This document shows, in pieces, positions 21,641-35,400 of a stretch of 64,000 nt of DNA (the stretch's first letter is position 1; every line of letters starts with the position of its first letter). Origin of the DNA: Gymnogyps californianus (lineage: Eukaryota > Chordata > Aves > Accipitriformes > Cathartidae); the NCBI RefSeq assembly GCF_018139145.2, contig NC_059471.1, positions 48,057,486 to 48,121,485 on the forward strand, given 5' to 3'. The position numbers were made by a program, and so were the translations under genes. The notes under the pieces are model-generated. The model made no database searches and was not told the DNA's origin. It worked only from the letters and a program-made list of their open reading frames with translations.

Positions 21641-24600
21641 ACGTCTGATCTACAAGTTTGTATTGCCTTTCTAACAAAAAGAGAAAACCAGATGCTTGTG
21701 GTCCATCTGACCTATCGTATATGGTCATTTGAGATGAAATAAGTTCTAACCTGGAAGGGCCCAATTCTCTCTACTGGTTAAAAAATGAGCCTAGAAAAAG
21801 TCCATCAAACATAAGCATGCACTTTGTACCTTTTGAAATTTGGACAGATGAGTCCCAGCTATGGTGTCTGTACCTGTCTCTGACCAACTGTTGGTCAGAT
21901 TGTTTGTTTCCTATATTCTACTCTAAATGTTTAGGTTATTATACCTAAGGTTATTATACATTCTTCATTGAGGCATCTCTTACTGTCTGGCTCTGTAGAC
22001 CACAACACAGCATAATACCCTACAACCTGGGTATTGGGATGCTACTGTAATACAAATAATATTAATGTCAGCATCACATCAAATAAAAATATACTAGCGC
22101 TCTGTGGCTAAAATTATACTGAAGTCAAAACCTAATCTCAGAAGAGCAATATAGCTTAGTAAAAATTTGAATGAATACCTCTCACCCCATTTGAGATATT
22201 GAAGGACTTTACGCATTCCTATAAAATTTGTCAAGTCTATTTCCAGGGGGTTTGGGGTGATAGGGAAGAGCGTGGTTAGTGAACAAAGAATCTGTGACTC
22301 AATCAGTTCTAGCAATAGTTATTAGTATACTTTTTAATCTCTGTAAACTGTATATTCCGTTTCCATAGCCTCCTTTGGGGTCCAGCTAAACCAATTACTC
22401 TCCTAAGAGATGATATTAGCATAACCACCACTGTGTCGTCTCTGAGTTGACAATGCTCTCTACTGTGGACAGTCTAATTTCTAAATCTGAAGGTGATATT
22501 GTCTATCTACATTTGGTCAATACATCATCTCCTTTGTGTTTGTTGGATTTGGTGACCTGATGGTTGCCTGCTTGAGATATTCATTAAAAGAGTAGTTCAG
22601 AATTTTCAAAAGTAGATTTGAAAGGTTAGTTCATAGCAAGACCCAGCCTGATTTTGGAAATTTCTGAAAGCGTAACTGCTCCCATATATTTGAGGTATGG
22701 GCAGCTTCTTTTCCTTGACCATCCTTACCTATCGAGCTCTGTTTGATTTTAAGCCCTTGTCCTGGAAGCTTGTAAGTTTCCACTCCAAACAGTCTTTTCT
22801 TTGTTTTCATTCTTCTGGGATGTGAATATGGATCCTAAAAGCCCCATTTGGCTACAAATGTGTCCAAAACTCAGCTACTGGGGGCCTGTGATGTGTTTCC
22901 TTGCTTGCTAGTCATATTCAGCATGTGGGTATAATTTTGGTTTTTGAAAGTTCTGTGCATGAATTAATGAGTTAATCTAAATTAGCAGAGAAAATTGGCA
23001 GAATTGCCTGCCTCTTGTTAGCCTGAGGGTTGGGAGCACATGAATGCTCTCAAATCTGCATCTCCCACATGGCATCCTATTGCTGTGCCCACTTGAGTCG
23101 AAGGACAAGAAGCAAGTACTCCTTTGAAGTGCTACCTTAAACAAGAGATAAGGAATAGTAAACTTAACTGAAGCCTAACTGATGGCAAACAATTCTGTCT
23201 TCTCATGCACAATAAGCAATTGCTGAAACTGTCTTTCAACCTGTGTAATGTAATCATGACAGCAATCAACCAAGCCCAGACTCTTTTTTGCTCTTCCCAT
23301 GTTATTCTTTTACTTCAGCAGATCTTCCCTATAAAGCTGAGTGATAAGACTTTGCAATTGCATCCATGTTTCAGAAGAAACAGTGCACAAGGTAATGACA
23401 GGTTTCGTCACCATAGCGGTGGCTGTAAACAGTTCCCAAGCTTCCTGTTGCTGAATGATATTGCAGTGGCTTCCTGCAATTACACAATATATTGTCATGC
23501 AGATTAGCTGCGGGTCACTGCGTGGGGATAGGAAACTTCAGAGGTTTCTGTTGAACCTGTCAGGTTGGCAGATCTAACATAATGTTGGGATCCCCTCCAG
23601 CATTCCTCTTCATAATCCACACAGCTTATTGCAGGCTCTCTCTGAGAAGGGGGTGTAAAACAAGTTGTACTGTTCCCCTGAGGAAATGCCCCAAACACCT
23701 GTTTTAGGAACAGGCATTCAGAGTCTGTAATTCCTTGAGGGAAGATGAGGACTGCAGGCTTGCAGGAAAGCAAGCTGAAGGAAACTGTAGGGATACAGAA
23801 GTGTCTCTTTTGGGAAGACAGGAGAGTTTTAGATCCTTATCGGCTTGGTCTGTCTTCCTCTGAAAAAGGGACATAACAAACATGCACATATAACTACTGT
23901 TCTGGGAACGAAAGGAGAAAGACAGTGAATGTGTGGCTTTTTCGTTAAGGTGCCTAGGACAAATGTGCGGAAGAGATGTGCTGCCTCGTGCTCCAGAGCT
24001 GGCATTTAACAGTGGTCTTGTTATGTATCTAAAGTCAGGGGAAATATCCAATAAACCAAAGAGCTGAGGAGGAGACATCAGAAACAACCTGTAAAGTTAA
24101 GTTTAGAAAGGGTAAGCTGAGAAAAGGGTCAGGGCTAACATAAGCAAGGAAGGAACCAGTCACAGTGTCCGTCTGCAATTTCGAAAATCTCACACATCCA
24201 AAGAAAAGGACAATGTATTTGGAGTACAAACCACATGCTGATACTATAATATAAGCCATGTATACTCAGAAGTGCAAATGCAGATTGCATTTAATATGGA
24301 AAAAGACATGATTTGGAGATTTTATGACAAAACTAAGCTTAAGAATTAAGCCTAGGCTTAGGAACAGACATGTCATGAGCCCTATCAGAAAGCGTAGTGG
24401 TGTGCTATGGTAAGATTAGACAGTGTTTTCGGGATCTGGAAAAGCTACTTGCCCTCACTCCCTGCCCCTCACCATGGTGTTTTTGTATATATATATATAA
24501 TCAGTTAAATTGTGTAGCAAACGTGAATGATTCCAAAGGACATTAGCCATCTTTCAAGATGTTCTTTTCGGAGGACCTTAAAAATGTTTTCTCCTTTTTA

Positions 24601-25441
24601 ATGGGATCACCTCTGAGAGGAGTTTACACTTTCCCTACCTTTGCAATAGACAAACTAATTGTCTATGACAGTATCAGAAACTCTCTCTATTAATCTTTTC
24701 CCTGCTTTTCAGGGATACTGTGAGTTACAGGTTTGATAGTAGTGAACATCTAAAAAACTACTAGAAAGGCAGCAGAAAACTGGACAGGCCAAGGAATACT
24801 TTGGTTTCTCTTCCAAGTCCTTTCACTTAAATTTTCTGCTGAAGGCAGGAGTTCTGGTCCAGGTACCCTAGAAAACCCACTGCTCCCCGGTCTGTGGTGT
24901 TACTACGGTGGAAGAAGGAAGCATATACTTATATTCCTGCCTTGTTTTAAGCACTCAGTAATGTCATTGATAAGAAAATTCCTTTTCTTCCTTTTTCTTC
25001 ATTAAGTGGGAGAACGTACAGAAATTGTTTTTAAAAATTATCTCCACTCTCGCTCAACAGATGTCTGTGCCTCCTTTCTGTGTCCCCACTGCTGCAATTA
25101 TCTTCTTGAAGCCTTATGGGGAGGACCACAGGCCAGACATTCACTGAATTAACTAACTCATTTATTAATCATTCATTGTCTTTTGTAAGAATGAGTGAAT
25201 TTACTGGCTTGCATCTGAACAAGAGTTTTCTGAGCAGATTCTACAAGTCAGCATTTTCTGAGGCTGAAAAGAGCCTGAAGATGAGAAAAGCGTTGTCTTC
25301 CTCCATTAACAGTGCTTCCCCCCCTAATCTGCTGCTTACTCTGAGTAGCTGGAGTAGCCAAGATGCAGTTTGTGCCCTGGCACAAGCTTCATGCATGCAG
25401 AACGTCTTAACTTCTGTCATGGTAGAGGACTGTGTTCTAAC

Positions 25442-25470
25442 AAGCTAGTTGAAGCTTATGCTTCAGCTTG
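25442..25470. repeat. Short imperfect inverted repeat
   Basis: TGAAGC (25,450-25,455), loop TTAT and GCTTCA (25,460-25,465) form a six-base perfect stem. Three more pairs (one G-T wobble) extend it outward. It is short enough to be chance. Confidence 0.3.
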
Positions 25471-26529
25471 TCATGGTATGTTTATTTAAAGGCTTAACAG
25501 CTTGCCATGGTTTCACTTGATGTTATTGTTAATAGGAAGTGTTTTGTTTTGACTCTCTTTCCTTCCTGACCAAGGGTCCTTTTTGCATCATGGCGATTCC
25601 CAGACATCTAAATGCACCTTCCTTTGGTCTCTTTCCACGTGTTCTGCAGTCACGTCTGCACGACCTGGTAGGCAGCACTGGGATCACAACAGCTAAAATC
25701 AAGGCCAAAATGATCACAGCCTGCCTCAGAGTAGGGCTGGCCAGATTTGAAATCTTCTATTTGGAGGAATTTGTCACATATAAAAATATCCTTTAAGCCT
25801 CAGTACTCTCTCTCCACCCCCCCAAACTCTGGTGGAAAATGTTTTGGTATTACAGAGAATTAAGGTTTCATCTGTCATTTCGGTTACAATAATGTGGTAT
25901 ATGACTATCTTAAAATGAAACATTTTACACAAAATATAAATTAAATGCCTACATTTCTGGGAAGAAAACAAAACCCACCCAAACCCTTTATATTTCACTA
26001 GAATTAAATTTTACAGTAGAAGAATATGCCTGAACCAAAAGCTGTTAAAGTGAATGGCATGACTCTTCTTGACCCTAGCGGCTTCTGGGTCAGGGCCTGC
26101 ATGACTTAGTTTACCCCAAAGAGGGCCATTTAGTAGGTGGTTGATTAGTGTAACTAAATTCTGAAAACAAGTACAGTAGCTGCAGTGGGCTGATGAATAT
26201 AGCTAAACTGCTGTTCTCTAAACAGTCAAATAGCTAAATATCACTTAAGTGGCTTGGCTTAAATTACCTTGGAACAAGTTACTGTGAAAGGGAAATGAAG
26301 GCATATAAATGAGCCTGGGACACTTGTATTCATTTGCGGAGAAGTGAGGGAAACAATTAAGATAAACCAGAAAATGGCAGGCGTGTTGAGCCATATGGCC
26401 CTTTCCTGTTTCTAACACTTCTTTTGTTTAACTTTTCCAAAGCAATTTTGTCACTATTATTACTGTGGTTGTTTCAGTTTTAAACATGTTTTCCTAGCAT
26501 TCAATCTTTTCCCCAGCTGCCCCTCTCCT

Positions 26530-26588
26530 AAAAAAAAAAAAAAAAAAAAAAAAGAAAAGAAAAAAGAGAGAGAGGAAAAGGAAAAAAG
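26530..26588 (+). repeat. Poly-A run with A+G-rich extension
   Basis: Twenty-four A residues (26,530-26,553) are followed by GAAAAGAAAAAAGAGAGAG-type purine sequence. I see no retrotransposed body immediately upstream, so it is treated as simple sequence rather than a poly(A) tail. Confidence 0.75.
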
Positions 26589-29324
26589 TCCCAACACAAT
26601 TAAAAATAAATGCTGTAAATGCTGGAAGAGTCTTTAAGATGCTCTTTGGCTCACGTTGCCTTTAAAACTTTGCACTGTATGCTAGTTTCTTTTGTTTTTG
26701 CTTTCTGCCTGTTTTGCCCAGCTGTTGGGCACTTCTATGTTCTGCTATAGCAAAACAGATGCAGACTACAGATCACATGGACTGCTCCAGTTGAATGAAA
26801 GCAGCTTTGGTCATTAATCCTGTCTATAGGCTCTTTGGCTTTTTTTTTTAACAAGTTGTCTTTTTTTCTTTTCTTTTTTTTTTTTTTCATTCTAGCTTTT
26901 AATCGTGGTTTACAAAAAATTAAGAAACAGGTCTAAAAAAAGTGTGAGAGACAGAGATCAAGCAGGCTGCTGTGAGCTTTGAAGCATAAAAAATAAAGGA
27001 AAAAAGAAGCTTTTATTGTCAGGAAATGGCAAATACCTAGCTCAGTTTAACAATTCTGTCTGGCTGCTAGATAGGGAAGTAATGCCTTTGGCAGTACATA
27101 AACTCTTGTTTTCTTGCCCTTTGTCTTCCGGTGTAAAACACTGTTGAAAAAATCACCTGTCCATTGCAAAGTTAAACTACTGGCTTTAACACAGTTGCAT
27201 GGGAACTTCGGTTTATTAATGAATACAACATACCCTCTTTGATTTGAATGCTTTCAGAGCGCTGAAAAGATTCAAAAGGCATCGCTTCCTGCACCAGCGG
27301 CGTGCCTTTATACATCTCAGTGGTTCACCCCTACCCAGCTGCTATATCTCATTAACAAGCGTTTGGCCATCGCAGCAAACTTCGCAGTGTTGACACTTGA
27401 AAGGCCCAGGCAGGCGCTGGCAGGCTATCAGCTATGGCAACAGGAAACTGCCCCAAGACAACACTGAGAAAACAGCAGCTGCAAAAGCCAAAAGCAAAAG
27501 AGGACGGAGAGAGCTAGGTGTTTCCAGGCTGCACTGTTTTCCATACGGGCTGTTTGTGCAGCAGAGCCATGCCAAGGGAGGGGAGGAGAAGAAAAAAGAG
27601 AAAAGAAAGGTCTAATAAGGAGGTTGATATAAGCTCCGTACATGCTAGGGCATTAAATACTTTTTTGTTACATTTTAATGGCTTCCTAAAGTCTATTTTC
27701 ATGCAAATAAAAGCCTGCCTGTCTAACAGTTCACAAAAGCCAGGCCTGGGGCCCGTCCGAGAGTCGGGCTCCCTGAGCCATCTCTGGTCTGGGGGTGGCT
27801 GCAACCTGCCACCCTTCCTGAAGGGTCATGCTGCCCCTGTCCCCTACCTTGCAGCACGTCCCCTCTGCAGACACACTGGACACTTAACTCCTGCAGCTAT
27901 ACCCTACGTAACTGCAGCTGCAGACCTCAGCCCCAAACGGGCTCTGTTTCCTAGGTGTCACTGGAGTGGCGAGGACCAAGCCCATTAGCCAAAATAGGAG
28001 CTTCACCATGCCAAGAGCACCCGCTCTGCTGCTGCCCTGCCCCAGGCAGAGCATGTTTTTCACCGACTTTACATCGGACAGAGAGCTACTGAGCTCAGAG
28101 GGGGAGGAATCCTGCAGAAGCCGGTGGGGTAAATGCTTTTATCACTGTACGTTGCGATGGATGAAGCTCGTCCGCAATTGATGACAAAGGGATGAAGCAG
28201 TAAAGGAATGGTGAAATGTGGAGCATTGAAACTAGGATTCTCACTTAACCATATTGTACTGCTATTTCATATATGCAAAGGAAAAGTAAAGCCTGGATGC
28301 AGTTCATCCTACCTATTACTCTGTGCTTCCACTGGTGTACCTGAGGATAGCCTGCGAGCAGGCACCAGGTTAACTGGCGCAGATTAACTAAAACTCGTTC
28401 TGCAAACATCTGCAGCAAATCTCCAGGTAACAACGGTCAGATTCATACAACAGTAATGAAAGAAGCAGCAACAGAAAGCAAACTGACATGAGCTCAAGAC
28501 TCGCCACCACCTTAACATTTTCAATGGTCTGGAAAAAACCTCTCAAATAGTTTTAAGTTTTTAATAAGGATCAGTCATTATTTTTCCAGTGGTTCAAATG
28601 TAGCGCTAACCATTGCCATGTTTCTTCCTTCGGCTCCTTCAGGGGTTTTGCAGCTGTGAGAGGCTTGCAGGCGGATGTTTAGATAATCCAAGTGTATTTT
28701 ACATTTACAGGTAGAAGTTGTATACACTATCACTATTACAGAAAATGGAAACTATTTTCTCAAGCCTCATGCACGTCAAGCTCCGTGGTTTATACTAAAA
28801 GTGGATTTTATAGCCTGTTGTGTACACTTCGTGTTTCCTGTGCCAAGGAACCACAAGACAGAAAACCTGCAACCTGTGAAGTTCCCTTGCCTCAGACCTC
28901 GGTGTAGCATCGTCACCGATGGTTTCCAGCACAGCAGCACACGCTTCCAGCTCTCTAATATGTGGTTCAGCTACGGGGTGACTCAGGTGGTGATTCAGTA
29001 GGTGGCAAGCTTCCCTCTGTCAATATTGAACTTATGCCCCACTATCCAGGTACGGAGCAGTATTTAAAGGACTATCCTTCTGATGGGATACAAGAGTAAT
29101 GCGGTGACTGATAACTGTTGTTCAAGATCCTGCGGCAGTTAATTTTGGCACGGGTGGAAATATTAACTCCTGGGCGCAGGCCAGGTTTCAGTTTGGAGGA
29201 ATACATTCTGCTTAAGCTTTCCTTTCCCGTCCTTATGCTGATTTGTAATCTTGCTCTTCCTGATGGCTTCTTTCCACATGACACAAGGCTGCATGCTCTA
29301 GTGTGGGAGATGATTTCTCTGGAT

Positions 29325-29402
29325 CCAAGGAACAAGGGATGGTGCTGGTATCCTGAGTTAAGCCCAAGGAACAGGGGATGGTGCTGGTATCCTGAGTCAA
29401 GC
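29325..29402 (+). repeat. 39-bp direct tandem duplication
   Basis: Two adjacent 39-base copies (29,325-29,363 and 29,364-29,402) start CCAAGGAACA and differ at two positions, both transitions (A/G and T/C). The unit is 13 codons, so an overlapping 99-codon frame stays open and shows a repeated GWCWYPE segment. This is a recent local slippage or duplication, with no sign of coding function. Confidence 0.85.
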
Positions 29403-32400
29403 GGAGAGAAAGCATAGCAAGACTGATGTTAATCCCCATTATTAAAAGGGTTCACTCACCCTTTGTCCAAAAGTAGAACAACCTAGAGATGTCTGAGATT
29501 AGTTCTGGATTCTCACATGATATCTGTTGGTAAAAGAGCAGGCATGTGACAGGGCAGAGCAAATGCAAGCTTACCATGCTGCTTATTACTGTAATACAGG
29601 CCACTTGGAAATACCAGTTAATTGTAAAAAAGGTATCTTGCTCATAAGAGCTGTATGCTGCAAGAAGCACATAAAGCCAGTTTTCCTGAGTTCGTACTGG
29701 TTCCATTTTATGTAATCAAGCTATATTGTTATTTTATATTTCTGGTACAATATTAAGTGTTAATTCTGATATTCCTAAAAACCTTCCATACTTCAGATGT
29801 TCGCTAGTTGAGAAGTGGCACTCCTGGCAATTAAAATGAGCAATGCTTGCTCTGCAGCTGGCACGTCCCTGTAACAGAGCAGTTAGCTACCACGCTTTCA
29901 TGCCAGGAGTACGTGGGTGTGCTCGCCTCAGTGTGTAACTCTCTCTCTTTTGCTCATTTGTGCAGCTTCATAGTTGGGTTTTGGTTTTTTTTTTTTTCCC
30001 TCCTGATCAGATACTTTCATGTTTTGGTATGAGTTATCTGTCTGTGCACAGACACAGCCTCTGCTCTCTTCTCTTGCTTGAGGAAGAATTGCAGGATTCC
30101 CCCTGTGACTTGTAAAACCATATCTAGAATATATAGGGGTGTTTCATGATTTACTTGTCATTTGTGTCACCCACATAGGGAATTACTGGTCTGATGAAAC
30201 AGCAAAGAGAGAATTTGGAGATGTAGTGTTATTTCCCCTGGGTGCTACATTAAGACAATAATATAAAACATTTATTGATATCAGAGTTGGTTCTTCACTG
30301 TCATGAAAAAGAAAAACAATTTCCAAGCAAAACAGGCTTACAGAAATAAAAAAGTATTTTCTGAGTCTGTACTAAGAAGTACTTATTGTTGTTTTTGAGA
30401 AGCAGCAGAATATATGACAGAATATAGCCTTGCTCTAGAAAAGTAGAAAAAACTGTGTATCAGTCCTGTTAGATAAAACCAGTGCTCTGGCTCGCTCATC
30501 GGACAGCACTATTTTAAATTTATACACATGAAGACAGACATATGAGAAGTAATTACCTGATGAGAATATCACCAAATAGCTTTTTTATTGTAAACTATGG
30601 CTATGTCTGAAAAAAACCCCACTGTAAAATACATTGCAAGTCTGTGCTCATTATAAAGTCAGTTTTTTTCTGTAACTTGATGAGTTCAGTGTCACTCATT
30701 CTATGAAAGTTTATATATCTCAGATAATATGAAACATTATGTATGCTGTTAAGACTAAATCTATTATTTTACTGTGATGTACTGCAAGTATTCATACTAG
30801 TGTATCTTTTTTTTTCCTCATTGGACCTGAAAAAAGTACGTCTGTTTAAAATGGAAGTGTAAATTATTTTTCCATATTATAACTTTGATCCTCATACTAA
30901 AAAAGGAATATTAAGGATTTATTTTATTTTTTTTTTTTTAACTTGGGGAGGCCAGGAGGGGATTAGAATTTTGATTTTTAAATTCTATCACTTCAATATT
31001 ACCAGACTTTCAGGAACATTGACTATACAGAACAAAACTGTGGACCCATCAAATAAAACTTATAATTTCTGGAACAAGATTTTAAATGTGAAGTTTTACT
31101 CCAAGGCAATTTTTTTCTCTCTTTCTTAAACGTAGGGTAAGATGAAACTATATAGAAATGTTATCATTTCCTTAATTACAAGAATACTACTGGGTATTTT
31201 TTAAGGAAGTCCTTGTCTTACAAATGTCTTTTAAAGGAAGCAAGTTTTGCGGTAGTAACTTGGCCACATCGATTGTTTAGGAGTCTTTTGGGTTTGTTTC
31301 TTCATGTGAGCATCTAAGATTATTTCTGGTAGACAAAACAACTAGGCCCTGATCCACAAAGCACACAAACATTTACACAATTTCCAGTTCATAAAAAGTG
31401 CCATGAAAAATAATTCATTATAGGCATATTTATTTGAAAGATTTCTTGGTGTTCTGCTTCAAGAAACGATGGCTGATTTGAAATTGAGAAAAGTGCCATA
31501 AAATGGGTTTCTTCAGCTTGATCAGGTTCAGTGAAGATCGTAAAGGACTGTAAAAGCCTAGATTCATTCAGTCTCGTGCCTTTGCAAAGCTCCTGTGAAT
31601 GTTTTGTATCATTGCTGTCAGATGTGATTTTCTCTGCCGCTGCAGATGTGCACAGCAGATTTACTGTTACAAGTAATACACAGTAAATTCCTGACATAGA
31701 GGCATTTAGGGCCACTGCCAGATGTCTCATTTTAATAATACATTTGTATATCCTAGTTCTAGAGGGACAATTAAGCTGTGAACAATAAAGATAAAATCAG
31801 TGGAGGACAGGTATTACCACTTTATTGTTGTAGTCAATCTACGGTGCTCAATAAAGTGAATAAATTCAGTTTTGGTTTTGTGTTGTTACAACAGGATTAC
31901 TATCATCTAGGTCTCATCCAACAAACAAGTGGATAGGGACATGTCTTTATTACAGCTGTCTGCATGAGAAGAAGGTCGCCTGTTGCTCCATCTCTTCTCT
32001 GACAGCTTGGATGCAGAATTATCTCTGTCAAGCTCCAGGATACATTAGGCAAATGCAGTCTCATTTCCACCCTCAGCAAATTAGTGATGTTGAGAGATTC
32101 GTTGGCTGGGCACTGCCAGTTTGTTATGTGCGCAATTGCCTGGGAAATGTTGCCCAACCTTGTGAAGGGCTTATCTGTTTGCTACAGGTACAGGGAAACA
32201 GTGCAGGGAGGTTTTAATACTTACCCTCTTTCTACCTTTCCCTTGGATGGAGTTCTTGAACTAGTTTTGTTTAGCTGGTACAAATAACAAGGGCTACTTC
32301 CACAACTAAGGGTGTCTGGGAGTTGCTCAGAATAAAAACCTCAACCCCAAAGAGAAAGAGAGGGAGAATGCAGTTCTAAACCATTCCTTTACTTAAAATT

Positions 32401-32704
32401 AGTGGGATTGTGCATACACTGTTAAAAGAAACAGTAAAAAGTCCCTACTGTGTAATGTAGCATTAGGTGAGTCAAGACCTGACCTTTCCAGAAATTCAAT
32501 ATTGTTTGAATTGAATGAGAAATTCTGATATTGTTACTCGCTGCTCTGTGTTTACCCCTATGGCACTCTCCAAGATATACTAGGATTTTCAGTTTAGGTG
32601 TTAAATACTAAGAGGTGGGTGGATTATAACAATCAGAACAGAGAAGAAATAAAGGGGTTACTGGGGGAAGTCTTCCCTAAAAACTTGTTGGTTTATGTAA
32701 TGCT

Positions 32705-32995
32705 CCTTTCTGGCCTTAGATGACCCAGTCTTAGCTCACCTAAATATGTCATAATTTCTTCCAGTTAGCTCCTACGCTGCAACCCACAGCCTGCTTTAAG
32801 ATAAAGTGTATATTCCAGAAGTACATTCAGTTTTGATTTAAAGGCTGTGAGAGATGAAGGACCCAGCACTTCCCTGGGTAGTTTGTGCCAATGGTTAGTC
32901 ACTGCCATGGTGAAGAAAGAGAAGAGAAAAATCCATCTTGAAGTTTGAAACTGATTGGCTTTGACTCTTAGCCTTCACTTCTCATAATACCTGAA
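32705..32995 (-). mobile_element. Old CR1 LINE 3' fragment
   Basis: The plus strand reads as the reverse complement of the 3' end of an old amniote CR1. From left to right it has TTCTGGCCTTAGATGACCCA, TCATAATTTCTTCCAGTTAG, TCAGTTTTGATTTAAAGG, CACTTCCCTGGGTAG and CCAATGGTTAGTCAC. These follow the order I recall for the CR1 region just before the ATTCTATG-type tail. Divergence is high, perhaps around 30 percent by eye, and no open frame survives. The CR1 3' end lies at the left. Confidence 0.7.
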
Positions 32996-34277
32996 TGAGC
33001 AGTCGCATGGGCCCAGACTGCCCTTGTTCTGGCTTGCAGGGGTCTGGAAAATGGTTAACAAAAGGTGGCTGTAGGCAGCGAGCCCTCCGGACTGTTGTTT
33101 CCAATGATGGCAGTTGTCTGAAATTGCCAATAGCAGAATGTGACGCAGCCCCTGTTCCCATTTCGCATTTTCAGGGCCTTTCTTCGGCTGGCTCTATGGC
33201 TGGGTCCTTCCTCTAGGGCTGCGTCCTCTCTCTCTTGGTCACCTGGGCCATGCCCCCACTGAAGGCTAAGTAAGCTGGGCAGTGTGCCCCGTAGTCATGT
33301 ACCCCAGTAACTCTGGGCTGCACGTTAGGGTCGGAAGCGGCTGTGCTCTAGCCTCACTTTGGGGAAAACACATGTGCAGAGGTGAGGAATGAGCCCTGGC
33401 ATCTTCCAATACACCCACCGAACTAGAGTGTTGGGAAACCAGGATGGTGGCCTGCGCCTGCCTCCACTTTAAATATGTCCCTTGTGATACAGAAGAGACA
33501 GGAATGGGGTATAAAAACTACGCTTTTAAAAGACTTGTTTCTGAGGCTGACGGTTGGAGAATCCCTCTCTTTTCAGAGCCATAGTAACATCATTTGGTAT
33601 ACATTATAGCTTCCCACCATAGAGTCTCCCTAAACTCTGGTCTGAAGCAAGCATGCTTAACTACAATCAATCTGGATCACATGCTTTAGTAAATTCAATT
33701 TACAAGTGTCCCTCTTCAAACTACCCCTCCTTTCCTAGTAAAAATGAGACAGCATGTAGACAGACAGTTTTAAGAATTATCCCCTGGGCTCTGTTAAAGA
33801 GACCAAATCATAGATACTCATGTGTTAACCACATGTGTATCACTTTGCCAGTAAGTACTTAGAAGCTAATGGTGGTGGGGTAATGAAAATAGCTGAAACC
33901 ATGGAAGGCCACTCAAAAACGTGCAAACCTTTGAAAAACAACTAATCAATTAACAAGCCACTGGGCTATCAACATGGAATATCAGAATAAGAAGAAAAGC
34001 TATTAACAGTCATGCCAAACCATTATTAGCAATTCTTAGCTTCCTTCAGGCACATCCTCCTCTCCTTCCCCCCCACCTCCTTACATTTTTCCTTGCAAAT
34101 AATAGAAGTTGAGTGCCAGATTGCTTCCCTGATTTCAGTGGTTCAGAAAGTCTCCCTGGCATAAATCAACCTGTTCTGGAGACATCTCCCTTCAGCTGGG
34201 TCTGGCAGATTAACAATGAAAAGGGAAGAGACAATGGTACAGTCAGACAGCCCTCCAAAAAGCACATTAGTTGAGAG

Positions 34278-34292
34278 CTAATAGCTGATTAG
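34278..34292. promoter_or_regulatory. Inverted homeodomain-like site pair
   Basis: CTAAT and ATTAG face each other across a five-base AGCTG spacer, forming a symmetric 15-base site. Paired-class homeodomain dimers bind inverted TAAT halves, though usually with 2-3 base spacers. Low-confidence motif call. Confidence 0.2.
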
Positions 34293-35052
34293 TAAAATCT
34301 TCCCATCATTTAAAGATGCATTTTCCTTAGTGATGAAAGGCAGGTCTCCTAGACCTCAGGCCAACGTCTGGTCTTCTAGATCAGTTCCAGGGTAGGTTTA
34401 CATTGTGATTAGCGTGAGGTTTGCAGTTTGGGTAGGCCTATGTGCAAGTTAGCTTTTAATGTCAGAGCATGGACAAGATTCAGTGGTGTAGCTGCAGCAA
34501 AATCCATAAAAGCACACTCAAACTGAATTGTGCGCTGCTATTAGGGTCCAGTCAAGCTAATGAACGACATAAGGCCTTGAGTGAGGTTGTAGCAGACCAT
34601 ACGCTTCACCGTTGCCCTCTGCAGTGATTTCAATATTACCTTTGGATTGTAAGGCAAGTAGTGTCATCTTCCTTGGTGCTGAAGAGTACATTGATGTTTT
34701 ACCTTGCTTTTTCTCTGTAAGACGGAAAGAGTGTCAGTGTGGAACTCGTAGCATGTGAGCTATGATTTTCTCAAGTCCTGAGAGTGATATTTCTGCAATT
34801 AATTACTGGTAACTACTGCATCCAACCTACTTTAAAGTCTGCCAAGTGGCTCTGTGAGCTGTTTTCCTTCTTGGTCTGCTGATACATAAACCCAACCTTT
34901 TTTTAAAAAAATGCTGAAATGCAAGGATATATGATTATAAAAGAAGTTACAACTAGATGAGTATTCAAGGTCAAATATATATATTTTAAAGAACATTTAT
35001 AAATAATGACTTTCCATTTTTAATCCCATTTTACTATCAGATTGTAAATTCT

Positions 35053-35071
35053 TTATATATATATATATATA
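35053..35071. repeat. (TA)n microsatellite
   Basis: About nine TA dinucleotides without interruption. Confidence 0.8.
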
Positions 35072-35382
35072 AATGCAAAATTAGATGTTATTACAGAAAT
35101 ACCTTCCCATTGAAGAGCTCACATGCAAAAAAAAAAAGTTTTTTAGAACAGCAATGACTTTGTGGTCTTGATTAATTTTTTGTTGTTGTTTCAATAATAT
35201 GAAATATAAATTATAAGTAATATATGTTAACTCTATGGTAATCTATTAGAAATCTATTATTGGTGGAAAATGTTTTAATGTTCTTTAGTGCATCTACTAA
35301 ATAGATCAAGAATAAATTGACTGCAATGTGTAAAGTTGTAATTTAACCTGAGTTTAGCAGGACATTTATGTGTATGTCTGGT

Positions 35383-35400
35383 TATATATATATATATATA
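35383..35400. repeat. (TA)n microsatellite
   Basis: About nine TA dinucleotides, followed by AAAGAAAATAG. Confidence 0.8.

Larger units (their letters stand above)
21641..32704. other. Gene-free, mostly unique sequence
   Basis: About 11 kb with no supportable gene. The longest plus-strand frame (27,518-27,988, 156 codons) crosses a G+C-rich patch at about 27,730-28,110. It has no recognisable domain, so it looks like chance opening. The minus-strand frame at 31,389-31,730 begins with a hydrophobic, signal-peptide-like stretch but has no relatives I recognise; it is discussed as a finding. Tracts include (TA)n at 24,485-24,499 and T-rich runs at 26,861-26,888 and 29,984-29,997. The remainder appears unique. 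Confidence 0.55.

Noticed and set aside
27518..27988. 156-codon plus-strand frame
   Set aside because: Crosses a compositional change from A+T-rich to G+C-rich sequence with no motif or splice signals, so it reads as a chance frame.
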